Shown: positions 25,830 through 36,228, counted from the stretch's first letter. The stretch: 64,000 bases of DNA from Corynebacterium pseudogenitalium (GCF_024453815.1 NZ_CP072934.1:1178001-1242000), one strand, 5' to 3'. Notes: generated by a model not told the origin, from the sequence alone. Numbers and translations are program-made.

Positions 25830-26374
25830 GACCGTGGTCCCTCTTCCCCACCTTCTGATCGGCGTTTGTGCTCTTCGTAGAGCCAGTCTTCAATTTCATC
25901 CGTGTCAATGACGGGGTGCTCATCGTCGCTGGCCCCACGCTCAGGAGTTGGCCGCGTGAACGAGCCGTAGGAAGCAGAGTTTCGGGACATCGGCGTCGAT
26001 TCGTACATCCTGATTCCAACATTTTCCACGCGTTGCCGCAGAGAGCGTGAAAGGTGGTTTCGGAGTATCGAGCGAGTAGGGCTGAAGACCAAGAAGAACC
26101 CCAGGATTGAAGAAACGAAGCCCGGGATAATGCAAAAAGCCCAGCCAACCATTAGAAGCGCAGAGTCGCCTGCTAGCTTCCCTACAGATGTTTTGCCACG
26201 TGCCGCCTTTGCGAGTTCGCCGCGGAGCGTGAGCGTCGCCAGTGCACCGCCTAGCACCATCAGCGCGAAGATTGCCAGCAAAGCCCAGCCAACGCCGATT
26301 GACTTCGCGACAAGGAAAAACGCCAGCGCTTCTACGAGGAAATACGTCAAAATGTAGATTGCCATGCCGACCAT
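25826..26374 (-). CDS. fxsA: FxsA-family membrane protein
   Basis: The 182-residue protein has three or four hydrophobic helices in its first 105 residues with the FxsA pattern (IYILTYFLVEALAFFLVAKSIG, then TLRGELA, LMVGWAFCIIPGFVSSILG) and a hydrophilic, acidic tail. The function is unknown in actinobacteria; the E. coli protein relieves phage T7 exclusion when overproduced. ATG at 26374 or at 26365 may be the start; neither has a strong ribosome binding site. It sits upstream of lnt with a four-base overlap. Confidence 0.8.
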   Translation of the reverse strand: MVGMAIYILTYFLVEALAFFLVAKSIGVGWALLAIFALMVLGGALATLTLRGELAKAARGKTSVGKLAGDSALLMVGWAFCIIPGFVSSILGFFLVFSPTRSILRNHLSRSLRQRVENVGIRMYESTPMSRNSASYGSFTRPTPERGASDDEHPVIDTDEIEDWLYEEHKRRSEGGEEGPRS

Positions 26375-26392
26375 CTTAGCCGGACTACACGG

Positions 26393-27607
26393 TTACTTGC
26401 CTGAGGATTCTAGCTGGCTTAATAGCCACAGGACGTCCTTTCGGAGGTGCTGGAAGTATGGGGCGAAGTGGTTGATGCCAGTTCTTCCCGGAAGCTTGGG
26501 AAGTTTTCGCATTTGAACGGGTCTATCCCACCTCTCCCCTAGTTCGGCGACCACTTGCCACGGGACGATGTCGTCGTGCTTACTGCCCCACAGTCTGAGT
26601 GGGATATCGAGTGGTGTACGAGTACCTAATGCTTGATCGTCGAGCGCTGCGGCTGTTTTCGGAAGATCCTCGAGGAGCGTAGACATTGGGATACCTGCTG
26701 CCGTCCAGTGTACGGTGCTTGCCCAAGCATGTCGGAGGACCGCGCCCACTGCACAGATGTTCGCATCAAGGATGACAGCGGACATACCAACGGGGCTGAG
26801 GTGGGGCATCAGCTCTTCCGTGATCTCTGGGTCGGATGCTAGAAGGGCGGCGACTGCGTAAAGAATCATGATGGACGGAAGCGTCCCATCGATGCGGTCG
26901 AGCATCGCAAGCAGATCTGCAGGTGGTGCTCCGACGACTGCGGCGCGCAGATGTAGTTCCGGCGCGTACTCGGGTTGCTCTAACCATGAAGCTGCGGCTC
27001 CCCCGCCCTGAGAAAAACCCCAGAGACCAAGCTTTTCGACGCTGCAGCCTAGGCCTACGCTGGCGCGAACTGCATCGGCGAGTGCGTGGGCTGCTGCGCG
27101 GTGGAAGCAATAGAGCTGCACATTGTCTTCGGGATCTCGTGGATAGTCCGTCAACACGACATTCGCTCCCGCGGCGAGCAACATGTTGATCGCAGGCTGC
27201 TCGTAGGCAGCGATAAGGTCCAGTGGTTTACGTCGAAGTCGAAGTCCCACAGTGCAGGAGTAAGAAGGGTCACATGCCGGGGCAACGCCTTGGGTGGACG
27301 GGGCGAACGCGACGGTTGGACGCTGTCCATTGCCGTGCCAGGGACGCTTGCTGAGGAACACCGCGCCGGTAGCAGACATCACGCGTTCCCGCTCGTCGGT
27401 CGTGGTGTATTCAATTCTGAATGCGTTGGCACGATTGAGCCTGTACTGCAGCCCTATAGGACGAATCGGCGTTGCTTGCAGCAGTGTGCCAGGACGAGCG
27501 CCGACTGCCCAAGTTGCTTTGCCGTACTCCGCATCTGTGAGCGGATGTGAATGCGTGAGGTCAACGCTAAGCGGCAGCAGTGTGCGAAGAGTTAAGCCGA
27601 ACTCCAT
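26393..27607 (-). CDS. lipase-like alpha/beta hydrolase (LIP family)
   Basis: The 404-residue protein resembles the secretory lipase family (LIP, PF03583): GVAPACDPSY near residue 130, a helix-rich insert, the nucleophile elbow GFSQGGGAAASW near residue 220, and the late Asp and His in LRLWGSKHDDIVPW and TGINHFAPY. The usual signal peptide of the family is not visible; the first 70 residues are an extra N-terminal region with no membrane helix, so it may be cytoplasmic. The substrate is unknown. It ends 19 bases before fxsA and follows pepQ by 12 bases. Confidence 0.75.
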   Translation of the reverse strand: MEFGLTLRTLLPLSVDLTHSHPLTDAEYGKATWAVGARPGTLLQATPIRPIGLQYRLNRANAFRIEYTTTDERERVMSATGAVFLSKRPWHGNGQRPTVAFAPSTQGVAPACDPSYSCTVGLRLRRKPLDLIAAYEQPAINMLLAAGANVVLTDYPRDPEDNVQLYCFHRAAAHALADAVRASVGLGCSVEKLGLWGFSQGGGAAASWLEQPEYAPELHLRAAVVGAPPADLLAMLDRIDGTLPSIMILYAVAALLASDPEITEELMPHLSPVGMSAVILDANICAVGAVLRHAWASTVHWTAAGIPMSTLLEDLPKTAAALDDQALGTRTPLDIPLRLWGSKHDDIVPWQVVAELGERWDRPVQMRKLPKLPGRTGINHFAPYFQHLRKDVLWLLSQLESSGK

Positions 27608-27619
27608 GTACGTGCTTTC

Positions 27620-28759
27620 CTAGATCCTCGGAGTGTCTCGCGGGTGGGGCTGCAAGGTCTTTGGCCTGGTGTTCAGCGCGTGTGCACCGTCTGCCTGGAG
27701 ATGCACTATGTCCTCGATACGCATTCCCCAGCTGTCTGGTTTGTAAATTCCTGGTTCGATGGAAAAGACCATTCCTTCATCTAGGACGAGATCATTGCCG
27801 GTGACCAGGAACGGCGGTTCGTGGCCAGCCAACCCAATGCCGTGCCCGATTCGGTGCGTAAACCACTCGCCGTACCCGTGCTCGGAGATAATGTTCCTCG
27901 CAACCGCGTCGAGCTCTTCTGCTCGCATTCCAGGCCGAGCGGCGTCGCAAGCTGCCTGTTGCGCTTGCAAAAGCACTTCGTAGGCATCGAGCTGCTCTTG
28001 GCTACCCGGTGCTCCTTCGACAAGATACGTTCGCGTGCAGTCGGAGTGGTAGCCGCTCGCGATCGTCCCTCCGATATCGACGACGACGATGTCCCCTGCT
28101 TCAATGATTCGATCGGAGAAGTCGTGATGAGGGTTTGCGCCGTTGGGGCCAGAACCAACGATGATGAAGTCTACTGCAGTGTGCTCCTCCAGGATCGCCG
28201 TGTGCAGTGCGTCGGCCACAGTGCGCTCGGTAATACCTGGGGTAAGTAGCGAGGGAACGAGGGCATGAACGCGGTCGATTGCTTCGGCGGCCTGAGCCAA
28301 TTGCGCAATCTCGTCATCATCCTTGACCATAAACAGACTAGACAATGCGTCCTGCGCAAGACAGGTCTTGAATGGGTATCGCTGCAAAGCCAGCACGTGA
28401 TCCGCGGTGAGCGTGCTGCCCAGGCCAACGATCGGAGGCGTTGCGCTGTCGGCAGGCGATGCGATGAGTTTATAAATAATTTCATAGGGGTCTTCGCCAT
28501 CGCGCCACCCAATGGGGATGAGCGCCGGGTCGTCTGAGGGGAAGGAACCAGCGTCGGTGTTGGGGAGGACAACGGTAGCGCTTCCTTCATCGGTGAGCAC
28601 GATAGCGGAGAGCCTCTCGTGCGTATCGATTTGTGTACCGGTCAGGTATTCAAATTCCGGACCAGGGCCGATGATCACGGCGCGCAGGTGATTTGCCGCA
28701 AGAAATTTGCAGGCTGCTGCGCGTCGACGTTCAAATGTATCGCTTCCGAAGAAAGTCAT
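27620..28759 (-). CDS. pepQ: Xaa-Pro dipeptidase/aminopeptidase (M24B)
   Basis: The 379-residue enzyme has the creatinase-type N-terminal domain and the pita-bread catalytic domain. All five metal ligands are visible: Asp in VVDIGG, Asp in HSDCTRTY, His in HRIGHGIGLAGHEPPF, Glu in FSIEPGIY and Glu in MRIEDIV. It removes residues before proline using two divalent metal ions, in the cytoplasm. In mycobacteria the homologue (PepE) also lies near helY. The ATG at 28759 gives the usual family length. Confidence 0.9.
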   Translation of the reverse strand: MTFFGSDTFERRRAAACKFLAANHLRAVIIGPGPEFEYLTGTQIDTHERLSAIVLTDEGSATVVLPNTDAGSFPSDDPALIPIGWRDGEDPYEIIYKLIASPADSATPPIVGLGSTLTADHVLALQRYPFKTCLAQDALSSLFMVKDDDEIAQLAQAAEAIDRVHALVPSLLTPGITERTVADALHTAILEEHTAVDFIIVGSGPNGANPHHDFSDRIIEAGDIVVVDIGGTIASGYHSDCTRTYLVEGAPGSQEQLDAYEVLLQAQQAACDAARPGMRAEELDAVARNIISEHGYGEWFTHRIGHGIGLAGHEPPFLVTGNDLVLDEGMVFSIEPGIYKPDSWGMRIEDIVHLQADGAHALNTRPKTLQPHPRDTPRI

Positions 28760-28789
28760 ACGCCCATCGTAGGCGCACTAGTACTCGCA

Positions 28790-31564
28790 CTAGTTCCCGA
28801 TTGCCACTACACCGCGTCGAATAGCTTCTATCGCGCGGTTCGCATTGTTGCGAATCTCATCGCTGTAGCCGACCTTCTTCACCTGTTCTAGCAGGTCGAT
28901 CACCTGCCGGCACCATCGGACAAAGTCGCCCGCGGTCAGTTCCGCGCCAGATTCTGCCGCGGCTGCAAGCGCGTACCCAAGCGGTGCGCCGGCGGTCCAT
29001 TGGTGCAACGCGAGTGAGAAATGTGGGTCTGGCATTCTGGTGAGTGGAAGATTGTGGCGCTGCTCATCGGAAACGAGTTCGCCGTACACACGCATCGTTT
29101 CATTCATTGCGTGGGCCATTGGCTCTGTAGCGGCCTCCGGGGAGCCTCCCGTGGTACGGCGGTTCTCAAACACGACCATCGAGACGACACCGGCGAGCTC
29201 TGCGGGGTCCAACTCGTCCCAGATCCCGCGTTTTAGGCACTGCGCAACGAGGAGGTCCGAAACATTGTGCAGCTTTGCTAAACGCTCGCCCTCATCAGTT
29301 ACTTGGAATTCGCCCCCCACGAGCTCCACGTAGTCGAGTTCTTGCAGTAGCCCGATCAGGCGCTCGAATGTTCTGCCGAGTGTGTCGGTGGCGTTGTCTA
29401 CTTGCCTGCTCAGCCGGTCAAGTGCGCGCTGCTCACGGGCAAGCTTCTCGCCTACTCGGGCCAGCATTTCGCGGTCCGTGGCCGGCCATGAGTGGACGGG
29501 GTGCGCATGAAGTTGCTCGCGAAGTTTGGTGACGGATTTTGGAGTTCGATACCGGGCCTTCTCACGCAGTCGCTTTGGTGCATGCACCGGGGCGTGGCGG
29601 AGCTGGCTTGCGATCTTTTTCGCAAATTTGCGTGGTTGGTCCCGCGTATGCCGTGGAACTTTCATTCGTCCTACGACGAGTGGAGTGTTCTTGAAAAAAT
29701 CAGCGTTGATGCGGCTCGACCAGCCACGCTCGGTGGTGACCCAGGGGCGCGGATCGTCGTGTCTGCCGGCGGGCTGAACCACCACCGCGAGCTCCGGTTG
29801 ACGTTTACCAGGAAGCGCGATGATCTCGCCGACTTCCAGTCGGGCCAGCACGCGGGCGACCTCGGTGTGCCGGTTGTCGAGCGCGTCTCTGCGTGCTTTC
29901 TTCTCCTCCACGCTGAGAGCATGTCGGATGTCCAGGTACTCCAACAGGTCCTCAATCGCGTGGTCTGATGGTGGCGCGTACGAAGAGATATCGCGGAATA
30001 ATTGGGCGCGAAGTCGAGCAACTTTGCCTTCCAGCCGCTCTAGGTCCCTCACCTCGCCAACTACGGATCGGTCGGTTTGGAACTGAGCAAATGACTGCTC
30101 GATAAGTCGAATGGAGTCGTCGAAACCATTCATGGCAAGCATGTTGATAGCCATGTTGTAGCCGGGAGCAAACGGTGAAATGAGAGGATACGTTCTTGTC
30201 GACGCCAATCCAGCTACATACTGCGGGTCCATCGCTGGCGCCCACTGCACAACAGCGTTGCCGAGCACATCGATCCCTCGCCGACCGGCGCGCCCCGTGA
30301 GCTGGGTGTACTGCCCTGGTGTGAGGTCTACGTGGCCCTCGCCGTTGAACTTGACCAACTTCTCCAGCACGACGGTTCGGGCCGGCATGTTGATGCCCAG
30401 GGCCAGCGTTTCCGTCGCAAACACCACCCGGACGAGCCCTTCCACAAATAACTGCTCGACGATGTGCTTGAACGCGGGTAATAGCCCTGCGTGGTGCGAA
30501 GCGAACCCCCTCAGCCACGCGCTGCGAAGCTGCCGGTAGTTCAGTACTTTGAGATCCTCTTCCGGGATGCCTTCAACACCCGCGTCGATGATCTCGGCGG
30601 CACGTGCACGTTCCTCTTCTGTCGTGAGTTCCTTCCGCGAACGGAGGCATTGGTAGAGAGCGCCATCGCATCCCGCTCGAGAGAAGATGAACACAATTGC
30701 CGGAAGCATCTCTAGCCCATCGAGCACCTCGACAACTTCCGGCCGCCCAACCGGGCGGTAGCGGTCTTGTTGGCGCGTCCTCCCATGGCGACGTCCACTC
30801 GAGCGGGCACGGAACCCGCGACCTTCGTGAAAGTCATCCGCGCCTTCTTCCGTCGTTCGAGACTCGATACGGGCGATCTGATGCGCCAAAGCCCTGTTAA
30901 GTTCGGGCTCGGAGGATGGGTTGGCAGGCTCGAACAATGGAAGGACCTTCTTGCCAACCATCATGTACTGACTCAACGGAACCGGACGGTCTTCGGAAAC
31001 AATCACGGTCGTATCGCCACGAACAGTGTTGAGCCATTCACCGAACTCTTCCGAGTTCGACACAGTCGCCGAAAGCCCAACGATCTGGACGGAGTCGTCC
31101 AAGTTGAGAATGATCTCCTCCCAAACAGGTCCACGTTCCGGATCTGCGAGGAAGTGGATTTCATCCATTACCACGTGGGTTAGTCGGTCCAGGCGAGGTG
31201 CTTCCGCGTACACCATGTTTCGGAGCACCTCTGTCGTCATCACGACGATGTCCGCCGAACCGTTGATGGTCACGTCGCCTGTCAGCAGTCCAACGGATTC
31301 TTCGCCGTATGCCGCGACGAAGTCGTGGTACTTCTGATTGCTCAGCGCCTTAATTGGTGTGGTGTAAAAGCACTTTGTGCCTCGCGAGAGCGCCAGCGCA
31401 ACGGCGAACTCACCGACTACGGTTTTCCCGGATCCCGTTGGGGCGCAGACGAGCACGCCCCGATCGTATTCGAGTGCCTGGCAAGCTTCAATTTGGAATG
31501 GGTCGAGCGGAAAATCCTTCGAGGCTTGAAACTGTGCGAGAAACGAGTCAGAGGAAGCGGACAT
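28790..31564 (-). CDS. helY: Ski2/Mtr4-like DExH helicase HelY
   Basis: The 924-residue protein has an N-terminal helicase core with Walker A APTGSGKT, TTPIKALSNQK, the DEVH box variant MDEIHFLADPERGP, SATVSN, and in the second RecA domain FATETLALGINMPA and QLTGRAGRRG. A winged region and a ratchet/arch-like extension follow over the last 450 residues, with a C-terminal DSHCT-like domain. Mycobacterial HelY has this form and is thought to be an RNA helicase; its target is not known. Just four bases separate it from tatC, so it is the downstream partner of the tat genes. Confidence 0.9.
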   Translation of the reverse strand: MSASSDSFLAQFQASKDFPLDPFQIEACQALEYDRGVLVCAPTGSGKTVVGEFAVALALSRGTKCFYTTPIKALSNQKYHDFVAAYGEESVGLLTGDVTINGSADIVVMTTEVLRNMVYAEAPRLDRLTHVVMDEIHFLADPERGPVWEEIILNLDDSVQIVGLSATVSNSEEFGEWLNTVRGDTTVIVSEDRPVPLSQYMMVGKKVLPLFEPANPSSEPELNRALAHQIARIESRTTEEGADDFHEGRGFRARSSGRRHGRTRQQDRYRPVGRPEVVEVLDGLEMLPAIVFIFSRAGCDGALYQCLRSRKELTTEEERARAAEIIDAGVEGIPEEDLKVLNYRQLRSAWLRGFASHHAGLLPAFKHIVEQLFVEGLVRVVFATETLALGINMPARTVVLEKLVKFNGEGHVDLTPGQYTQLTGRAGRRGIDVLGNAVVQWAPAMDPQYVAGLASTRTYPLISPFAPGYNMAINMLAMNGFDDSIRLIEQSFAQFQTDRSVVGEVRDLERLEGKVARLRAQLFRDISSYAPPSDHAIEDLLEYLDIRHALSVEEKKARRDALDNRHTEVARVLARLEVGEIIALPGKRQPELAVVVQPAGRHDDPRPWVTTERGWSSRINADFFKNTPLVVGRMKVPRHTRDQPRKFAKKIASQLRHAPVHAPKRLREKARYRTPKSVTKLREQLHAHPVHSWPATDREMLARVGEKLAREQRALDRLSRQVDNATDTLGRTFERLIGLLQELDYVELVGGEFQVTDEGERLAKLHNVSDLLVAQCLKRGIWDELDPAELAGVVSMVVFENRRTTGGSPEAATEPMAHAMNETMRVYGELVSDEQRHNLPLTRMPDPHFSLALHQWTAGAPLGYALAAAAESGAELTAGDFVRWCRQVIDLLEQVKKVGYSDEIRNNANRAIEAIRRGVVAIGN

Positions 31565-31568
31565 GCCC

Positions 31569-32564
31569 CTACAGTACGTCGTTGAAGGGATCCTCGGTAA
31601 ACGTGTGCACGGGCTTTGGCTTCTCTACGGCCGCTACGTTACCAATCGGTGCTGCCTTTTCGATGGGCGAAGCTGCGTCGATAGGTCCTGAGGACTCGTC
31701 GTCGTCGAGGTCGAGCCAGTCCGGTCTGTTCCTGGCGTGGCGCTTGTCATTGATCCTGCAGAACTGGAATGCGCACTCGACGAGGAGTGTGATGGAGAGC
31801 GCCAGCGCGACCATCGAGAACGGGTCCTGGCCGGGTGTCATAAACGCCGCAAAGATAAAGATCCCAACGATGATGATCCGGCGCTTATCCTTTACCTGTT
31901 CATAACGAATGATGCCCGCGACGTTGAGCATCACGATGATGAGGGGGACTTCGAAGCTCACACCAAAGACGACGATGAGCCCGAGCAAAAAGTTATAGTA
32001 GCTTCCACCAGACAGTGCGCCAATCTGCACCTCGCTGCCCATCGTCATCAGGAAGTACAGTCCTTTGTCCAAAACAAAGTACGCAAGCATCGCCCCGGCC
32101 ACGAAGAGCAGTACCGCAAGCGTCACAAACGTGAATGTGTACTGTTTTTCATTCTTGTGGAGCCCCGGCGTGATGAATCGCCAAATTTGGGTCAGCCACA
32201 CTGGTGATGCCATGACGAGCCCAGCGAGCGCGCCTACCTTCAGCCGCAGCATGAACATTTCGAAGGGGCCCGTCGCTAAGAGACGACAATTGCCATCACC
32301 TGTGAAGTCTGCTCGAAGCTCAGTCGGGAGGTTGCAGTACGGGCCTCGAATGATTTCGCCGAGTGGGTACCAGTGAAAAGGCGCAGACTGATACCAAATG
32401 AATCCCACAACGGTGCCGACGCACACTGCGACGAGCGAGACGATGACGCGGCGTCGTAGCTCTTTCAGGTGTTCAACGAGCGTCATCTCGCCGGTAGCAT
32501 TCTTTGGCTTCCGACGAAATCGACGACCTGCCTTTTGTGCAGGCGGAACTTGCTGTTGCCCCAC
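31569..32564 (-). CDS. tatC: twin-arginine translocase subunit TatC
   Basis: The 331-residue membrane protein has the TatC pattern: the amphipathic N-terminus MTLVEHLKELRRRVIVS, six hydrophobic helices, and the conserved ATGPFEMFMLRLKVGALAGLVMASP and FGVSFEVPLIIVMLN segments. TatC recognises the twin-arginine signal and starts assembly with TatA. The hydrophilic tail after the last helix is about 60 residues, longer than in E. coli but usual in actinobacteria. Only 37 bases separate it from tatA. Confidence 0.95.
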   Translation of the reverse strand: MGQQQVPPAQKAGRRFRRKPKNATGEMTLVEHLKELRRRVIVSLVAVCVGTVVGFIWYQSAPFHWYPLGEIIRGPYCNLPTELRADFTGDGNCRLLATGPFEMFMLRLKVGALAGLVMASPVWLTQIWRFITPGLHKNEKQYTFTFVTLAVLLFVAGAMLAYFVLDKGLYFLMTMGSEVQIGALSGGSYYNFLLGLIVVFGVSFEVPLIIVMLNVAGIIRYEQVKDKRRIIIVGIFIFAAFMTPGQDPFSMVALALSITLLVECAFQFCRINDKRHARNRPDWLDLDDDESSGPIDAASPIEKAAPIGNVAAVEKPKPVHTFTEDPFNDVL

Positions 32565-32601
32565 TGAACTACGACCTCCAAGAATTCCTTAACAACAAAC
32601 G

Positions 32602-32892
32602 CTACTGGCGGTGCTGGTTCTCAGGCGCGTCCCAAAAGCTTTGCTGAGCGTTAGGGCCTGTTTGCTGCTGTGGATTCGATGGAGGAGCGATTTCTTTAGG
32701 TTCCTGGCTCTGCGCAGGCTGCTGCGGAGTAGCTTGCGTCTCGTCGTCGTTGCGCAGCTCCTTGACTTCAGACTTGAAGATACGGGCGGAGCGACCCATC
32801 GAACGTGCCAAGTCGGGAAGCTTGTTTGCCCCGAACAATAACAGCACGATGGCCAAAATAATGAGGATTTCCATCCAACCTAAATTCGGCAT
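32602..32892 (-). CDS. tatA: twin-arginine translocase subunit TatA
   Basis: The 96-residue protein starts with a short membrane helix ([17 protein letters not shown]) and then the amphipathic [11 protein letters not shown]-type helix, seen here as [25 protein letters not shown]. The Gln/Pro-rich acidic tail is disordered. TatA forms the size-fitting pore of the Tat system with TatC. A TatB gene is not present beside it; it is usually encoded elsewhere in corynebacteria. Confidence 0.95.
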   Translation of the reverse strand: MPNLGWMEILIILAIVLLLFGANKLPDLARSMGRSARIFKSEVKELRNDDETQATPQQPAQSQEPKEIAPPSNPQQQTGPNAQQSFWDAPENQHRQ

Positions 32893-32928
32893 TGGATTCC
32901 TTTCACACTGCTTGGGTAGAGTCCTCCG

Positions 32929-33870
32929 CTATTCTAATGCCTCTAAGCCGGAAAACGCACGACGGCGTGCCTCATCAGCCAGCTCTGGCGGACCGATGAG
33001 TTCGATGCGGTCTCCTTGGCTAAGGCAGAAACGGATAAGCCAGTCCGCGGACCCGTAGACCATGGTTGCCTCAATCCGTCCGTCATCATAGGCATCACCG
33101 ATTTCGATTTCCCAGTAGTCCGCAAGCCATGTCGCATCGGAAGATACGAGTAGGTTAGCGATGTTTTCGGAGTCGAAGCCAAACGGGTCGGAGCCGTCAA
33201 ACGTCTTGCCCACCGCAGAACGGTCGGCTGGAACTTCGGTCAACCGAGCTTCACGAATTCGGTCAGTTCGGAAGCTCTTCTCCTCTCCTCTATCCAGCGC
33301 CGTGAAATAGGTGTGACCACCTTGGTGAAAGAACCGAATACCGGTCAACTGGCGCTCACGAAGCGTATCGGAGGAAGGCGAAAAGTATGTCACCTGCACT
33401 TGAACGCCTTGCTGCAAACCACTTTGAAGTATCCCCAGGATGGATTCTTGATCGCTTTGCTCCCCATCCGCGTCAAGCACGGAGGTACTGCCAACTACAG
33501 CTCGCAACTTCTCTGCTGCAGAACTCAGCGCCGCTTGGTCGAGCAGGCCTGGCATGGTCTCGAATGAGTCGAGCAGTAGTAACAATGTGTTTGCCTCGGT
33601 TGGTGTGAGACGCAAGGGCCGACTCAAACCTTGGTCGTCAATGACGGTCACCTCGGTCCACGAATGTTTGAGATCAATCATCTCCCCGGGGCCATTGCCA
33701 ACTCCCGACAAATGGAGCATCGCCAAGTCGCTTTTCACCTGTTCCGCGTCAGTTCCGATGTCCCGCGCTATTTCCATTGGTGAACGATCTGGGTGCTGCG
33801 ACAGGTATGACAACAGGTTTAAAAGCCGTGCCAGACGCACCTGGCGTTCGACTGCAGTGTTTTGCTTCAT
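32929..33870 (-). CDS. pafC: WYL-domain regulator PafC
   Basis: The 313-residue protein has an N-terminal helix-turn-helix (RLLNLLSYLSQHPDRSPMEIARDIG), a central WYL domain around residues 140-215, and the C-terminal WCX extension. It overlaps pafB by four bases. In mycobacteria PafB and PafC form a heteromer that activates the LexA-independent DNA damage response; the name comes from the gene's place next to pafA and not from pupylation itself. The signature residues of the WYL part read ITGIRFFHQGGHTYFTALD. Confidence 0.88.
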   Translation of the reverse strand: MKQNTAVERQVRLARLLNLLSYLSQHPDRSPMEIARDIGTDAEQVKSDLAMLHLSGVGNGPGEMIDLKHSWTEVTVIDDQGLSRPLRLTPTEANTLLLLLDSFETMPGLLDQAALSSAAEKLRAVVGSTSVLDADGEQSDQESILGILQSGLQQGVQVQVTYFSPSSDTLRERQLTGIRFFHQGGHTYFTALDRGEEKSFRTDRIREARLTEVPADRSAVGKTFDGSDPFGFDSENIANLLVSSDATWLADYWEIEIGDAYDDGRIEATMVYGSADWLIRFCLSQGDRIELIGPPELADEARRRAFSGLEALE

Positions 33871-34823
33871 GCTTCAACTCGTTCCTGTCCTCGAAGCTGT
33901 TTGCGCAAGAGCGCAGATACCTCTTCGTGGATATCGGGCGGCGTAATTGAGCGCACATGCGGAGCAAGGCTCGCGAGAGTGCGCACGAGCCAGTCGCGTT
34001 CGACCCCACTGACAGCTATCCGGTCCAGACCCGCTGCAGAGCCTTCTGAGCGCTCTCCTTGCAGCGATAGCTCCTCGCCTACACCAGCTGAAATTTCCAC
34101 CACGGCATCGGCAAGCGGGCCACGAAGTACGTTCTGAAGTACGTCACGCGGGTCCTTGGTGGCGTCGTGAAACGATGTCTGATTCTTCGACTTCCTGATG
34201 TTGCTCACCTTCATCAGTCTGAAGACGCGCTCTTGGCCGCGATCGCAGTCCCAACCAACAAGGTAAGTCTTGTTATTGAGAGGTACGACGCTCCACGGGT
34301 CGAGCGTTCGGCGCTGGAGCGACGTACCTGGAGCTGGCTGAAAATCGAACGTCATGCGGGTCTTGGTGCGTGCGCAAGCCAAGGCCGCCTTGAGTACATC
34401 AGGGTCGAGGTTGATGATGTCGTTGTCGACGAACGCAATGGTTGGGCTATCAAACATCCTGGTAACGCCAGATGCCGCGATCTTTGTCCAACCGGATCGC
34501 GCAAACGCGCCTAGGCGTCCCGCCTGGCTGAGATCAACTACGAGGCCAAGCGCCGTTGCCTCCTCAACAGTGAGGTTGAGCGGCTCGAGTTCGTACTTAT
34601 CGTGTTCGATCCATGCCTCGCCTGCTCGAGTTTCTGCGGGCACGCCAACACGGCGAAGGTCGTCGACGTCGCGCTTAATCAGTTTTTCCAGGGCCTCTGG
34701 AGTTCGATCAGCGTATCCGTCGACGTGCTTGGCAATCCACTGCTGTGTCCTCGGACGCGGTGACCCCAGTAACGCGAACGCCAAGTTCAGCTGCCGGGAA
34801 GTCATTACATCACTACGTGTCAT
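33867..34823 (-). CDS. pafB: WYL-domain regulator PafB
   Basis: The 318-residue protein has a HTH domain (FALLGSPRPRTQQWIAKHVDGYADRTPEALEKLIKRD), a WYL domain at about residues 140-215 with PWSVVPLNNKTYLVGWDCDRG, and a WCX tail. It is the paralogue partner of PafC, and its gene overlaps both pafC (four bases) and the end of pafA (11 bases). The pair activates DNA repair genes in mycobacteria upon DNA damage. The ATG at 34823 could be replaced by ATG at 34805 inside the frame (MTSRQLNLAF). Confidence 0.88.
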   Translation of the reverse strand: MTRSDVMTSRQLNLAFALLGSPRPRTQQWIAKHVDGYADRTPEALEKLIKRDVDDLRRVGVPAETRAGEAWIEHDKYELEPLNLTVEEATALGLVVDLSQAGRLGAFARSGWTKIAASGVTRMFDSPTIAFVDNDIINLDPDVLKAALACARTKTRMTFDFQPAPGTSLQRRTLDPWSVVPLNNKTYLVGWDCDRGQERVFRLMKVSNIRKSKNQTSFHDATKDPRDVLQNVLRGPLADAVVEISAGVGEELSLQGERSEGSAAGLDRIAVSGVERDWLVRTLASLAPHVRSITPPDIHEEVSALLRKQLRGQERVEA

Positions 34824-36228
34824 GATGCTCCTGCTGATGGTTGTCCACGATGTATTGGATCAAGGCGTCGACGTCAGCGTTCTCGGTTTCGAAGGGATCG
34901 AGAAGCTTGAGCGTTCGAGGCTCTGGACGGTTTACTTTCAGGTGCACCCAGTCGACGTTGTGCTCCGCGTTGTAGCCCCGAGCAGCTGAGAGGAACCTGC
35001 CCCGCAGCGCGGCGCGAGTCGTGGCAGGAGGCTGCTCAGCAGCCATTCGAATGTCCGTGTCGGTAGTCCAACGCGCCGCGAGGCCTTTGCGTTGCAGCAG
35101 GTAGAACAGACCACGCTCCGGGTTGATGTCGTGATAGGTCAAATCAATCTGTGCCAATTTCGGATGTGACCAGTCCGTGTCTAGTTTTTCACGAACCTGC
35201 TCTAAGAGCTTGTGTTTGATCACCCAGTCGATCTCTGTGTCAACCGCAGAGAAATCCTGCGTCTCGATTGCAGTCAGCACTCTTTGCCATAGCTCCACTA
35301 CCCGACCGAGTTCCTCGTTTGAGGTTCCCTCGTCTGGCCGTTGTGTCAGCCATTTTGTGGCGGCGTCAAGAATCTGTTGCTGCACCGCGAGTGCTGTAAC
35401 AGTTGAACCATCTTTACAAGTAAGGAGCGTTTGGCCAGTCGGGTCGAGCGCAATCGCTCGAATATGCTTGATCGGATCTTCGAGCTCCACGTTCGGCATC
35501 GGGAAGCCAGCCTCGAGCATCTCAATGACCAGCTGCGTCGCGCCTACCTTGAGCGCGAACGTAGTTTCCGACATGTTGGAGTCACCGACGATGACGTGCA
35601 TTCGGCGGAATCGATGAGAATCTCCGTGTGGCTCATCTCGAGTGTTAATAATGGGACGCGTGCGCGTGGTGGCAGATGAAACCCCTTCCCACACCTGGTC
35701 GGCGCGCTGGGACAGCACAAACTTGCCCTTATTGATCATTCCTGCGCCGCATATTAGCTGTCTCGTAATCAAAAAAGGCAGGAGCTGCTTGCTGAATGAC
35801 TTCAGGACGATTTCTCGACTCACTAGATAATTCTCGTGTGCACCGTAAGAGTTGCCCTGTGAGTCGACGTTGTTCTTAAACAGGTACACCTGGGCCGGAG
35901 TCCCCTCCTGTGCAAGGGCTTCCTCTGCATGCAGCGCAAGCTGGTGGTAGAGCATCTCGCCAGCCTTGTCGTATTGCAAGAGCTGCATCAGTGAGTCGCA
36001 CTCTGGCGTCGCGATTTCAGGGTGCGCACCTACGTCGAGATAGAGCCGAGAGCCATTCTGGGTGAAGATATTCGACGACCGATAGCGCGAAACTACCGGC
36101 CGGAACAAGTAGCGCGAAAGCTCTTCCGGGCCAAGGATGGATTGCCCATGTGCGTAGGCGGCGAGCCCAAACTCCGTCTCTACCCCCATGATTCGGCGCG
36201 CATACAGCGCAGGGTGTTCGGAACTCAT
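34813..36228 (-). CDS. pafA: Pup-protein ligase PafA
   Basis: The 471-residue enzyme attaches Pup to lysine side chains of target proteins, using ATP to activate the C-terminal glutamate of Pup. It has the glutamine-synthetase-like start [16 protein letters not shown], with the ATP/Mg Glu residues, the block [38 protein letters not shown], and [28 protein letters not shown]. It lacks the Dop-loop of its relative. It overlaps the pup stop by four bases. Confidence 0.96.
   Translation of the reverse strand: MSSEHPALYARRIMGVETEFGLAAYAHGQSILGPEELSRYLFRPVVSRYRSSNIFTQNGSRLYLDVGAHPEIATPECDSLMQLLQYDKAGEMLYHQLALHAEEALAQEGTPAQVYLFKNNVDSQGNSYGAHENYLVSREIVLKSFSKQLLPFLITRQLICGAGMINKGKFVLSQRADQVWEGVSSATTRTRPIINTRDEPHGDSHRFRRMHVIVGDSNMSETTFALKVGATQLVIEMLEAGFPMPNVELEDPIKHIRAIALDPTGQTLLTCKDGSTVTALAVQQQILDAATKWLTQRPDEGTSNEELGRVVELWQRVLTAIETQDFSAVDTEIDWVIKHKLLEQVREKLDTDWSHPKLAQIDLTYHDINPERGLFYLLQRKGLAARWTTDTDIRMAAEQPPATTRAALRGRFLSAARGYNAEHNVDWVHLKVNRPEPRTLKLLDPFETENADVDALIQYIVDNHQQEHHDT

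Noticed and set aside
36211-36228. Hidden proteasome subunit genes between pup and pafA
   Set aside because: The pup stop and the pafA start overlap by four bases, leaving no room for prcA or prcB.
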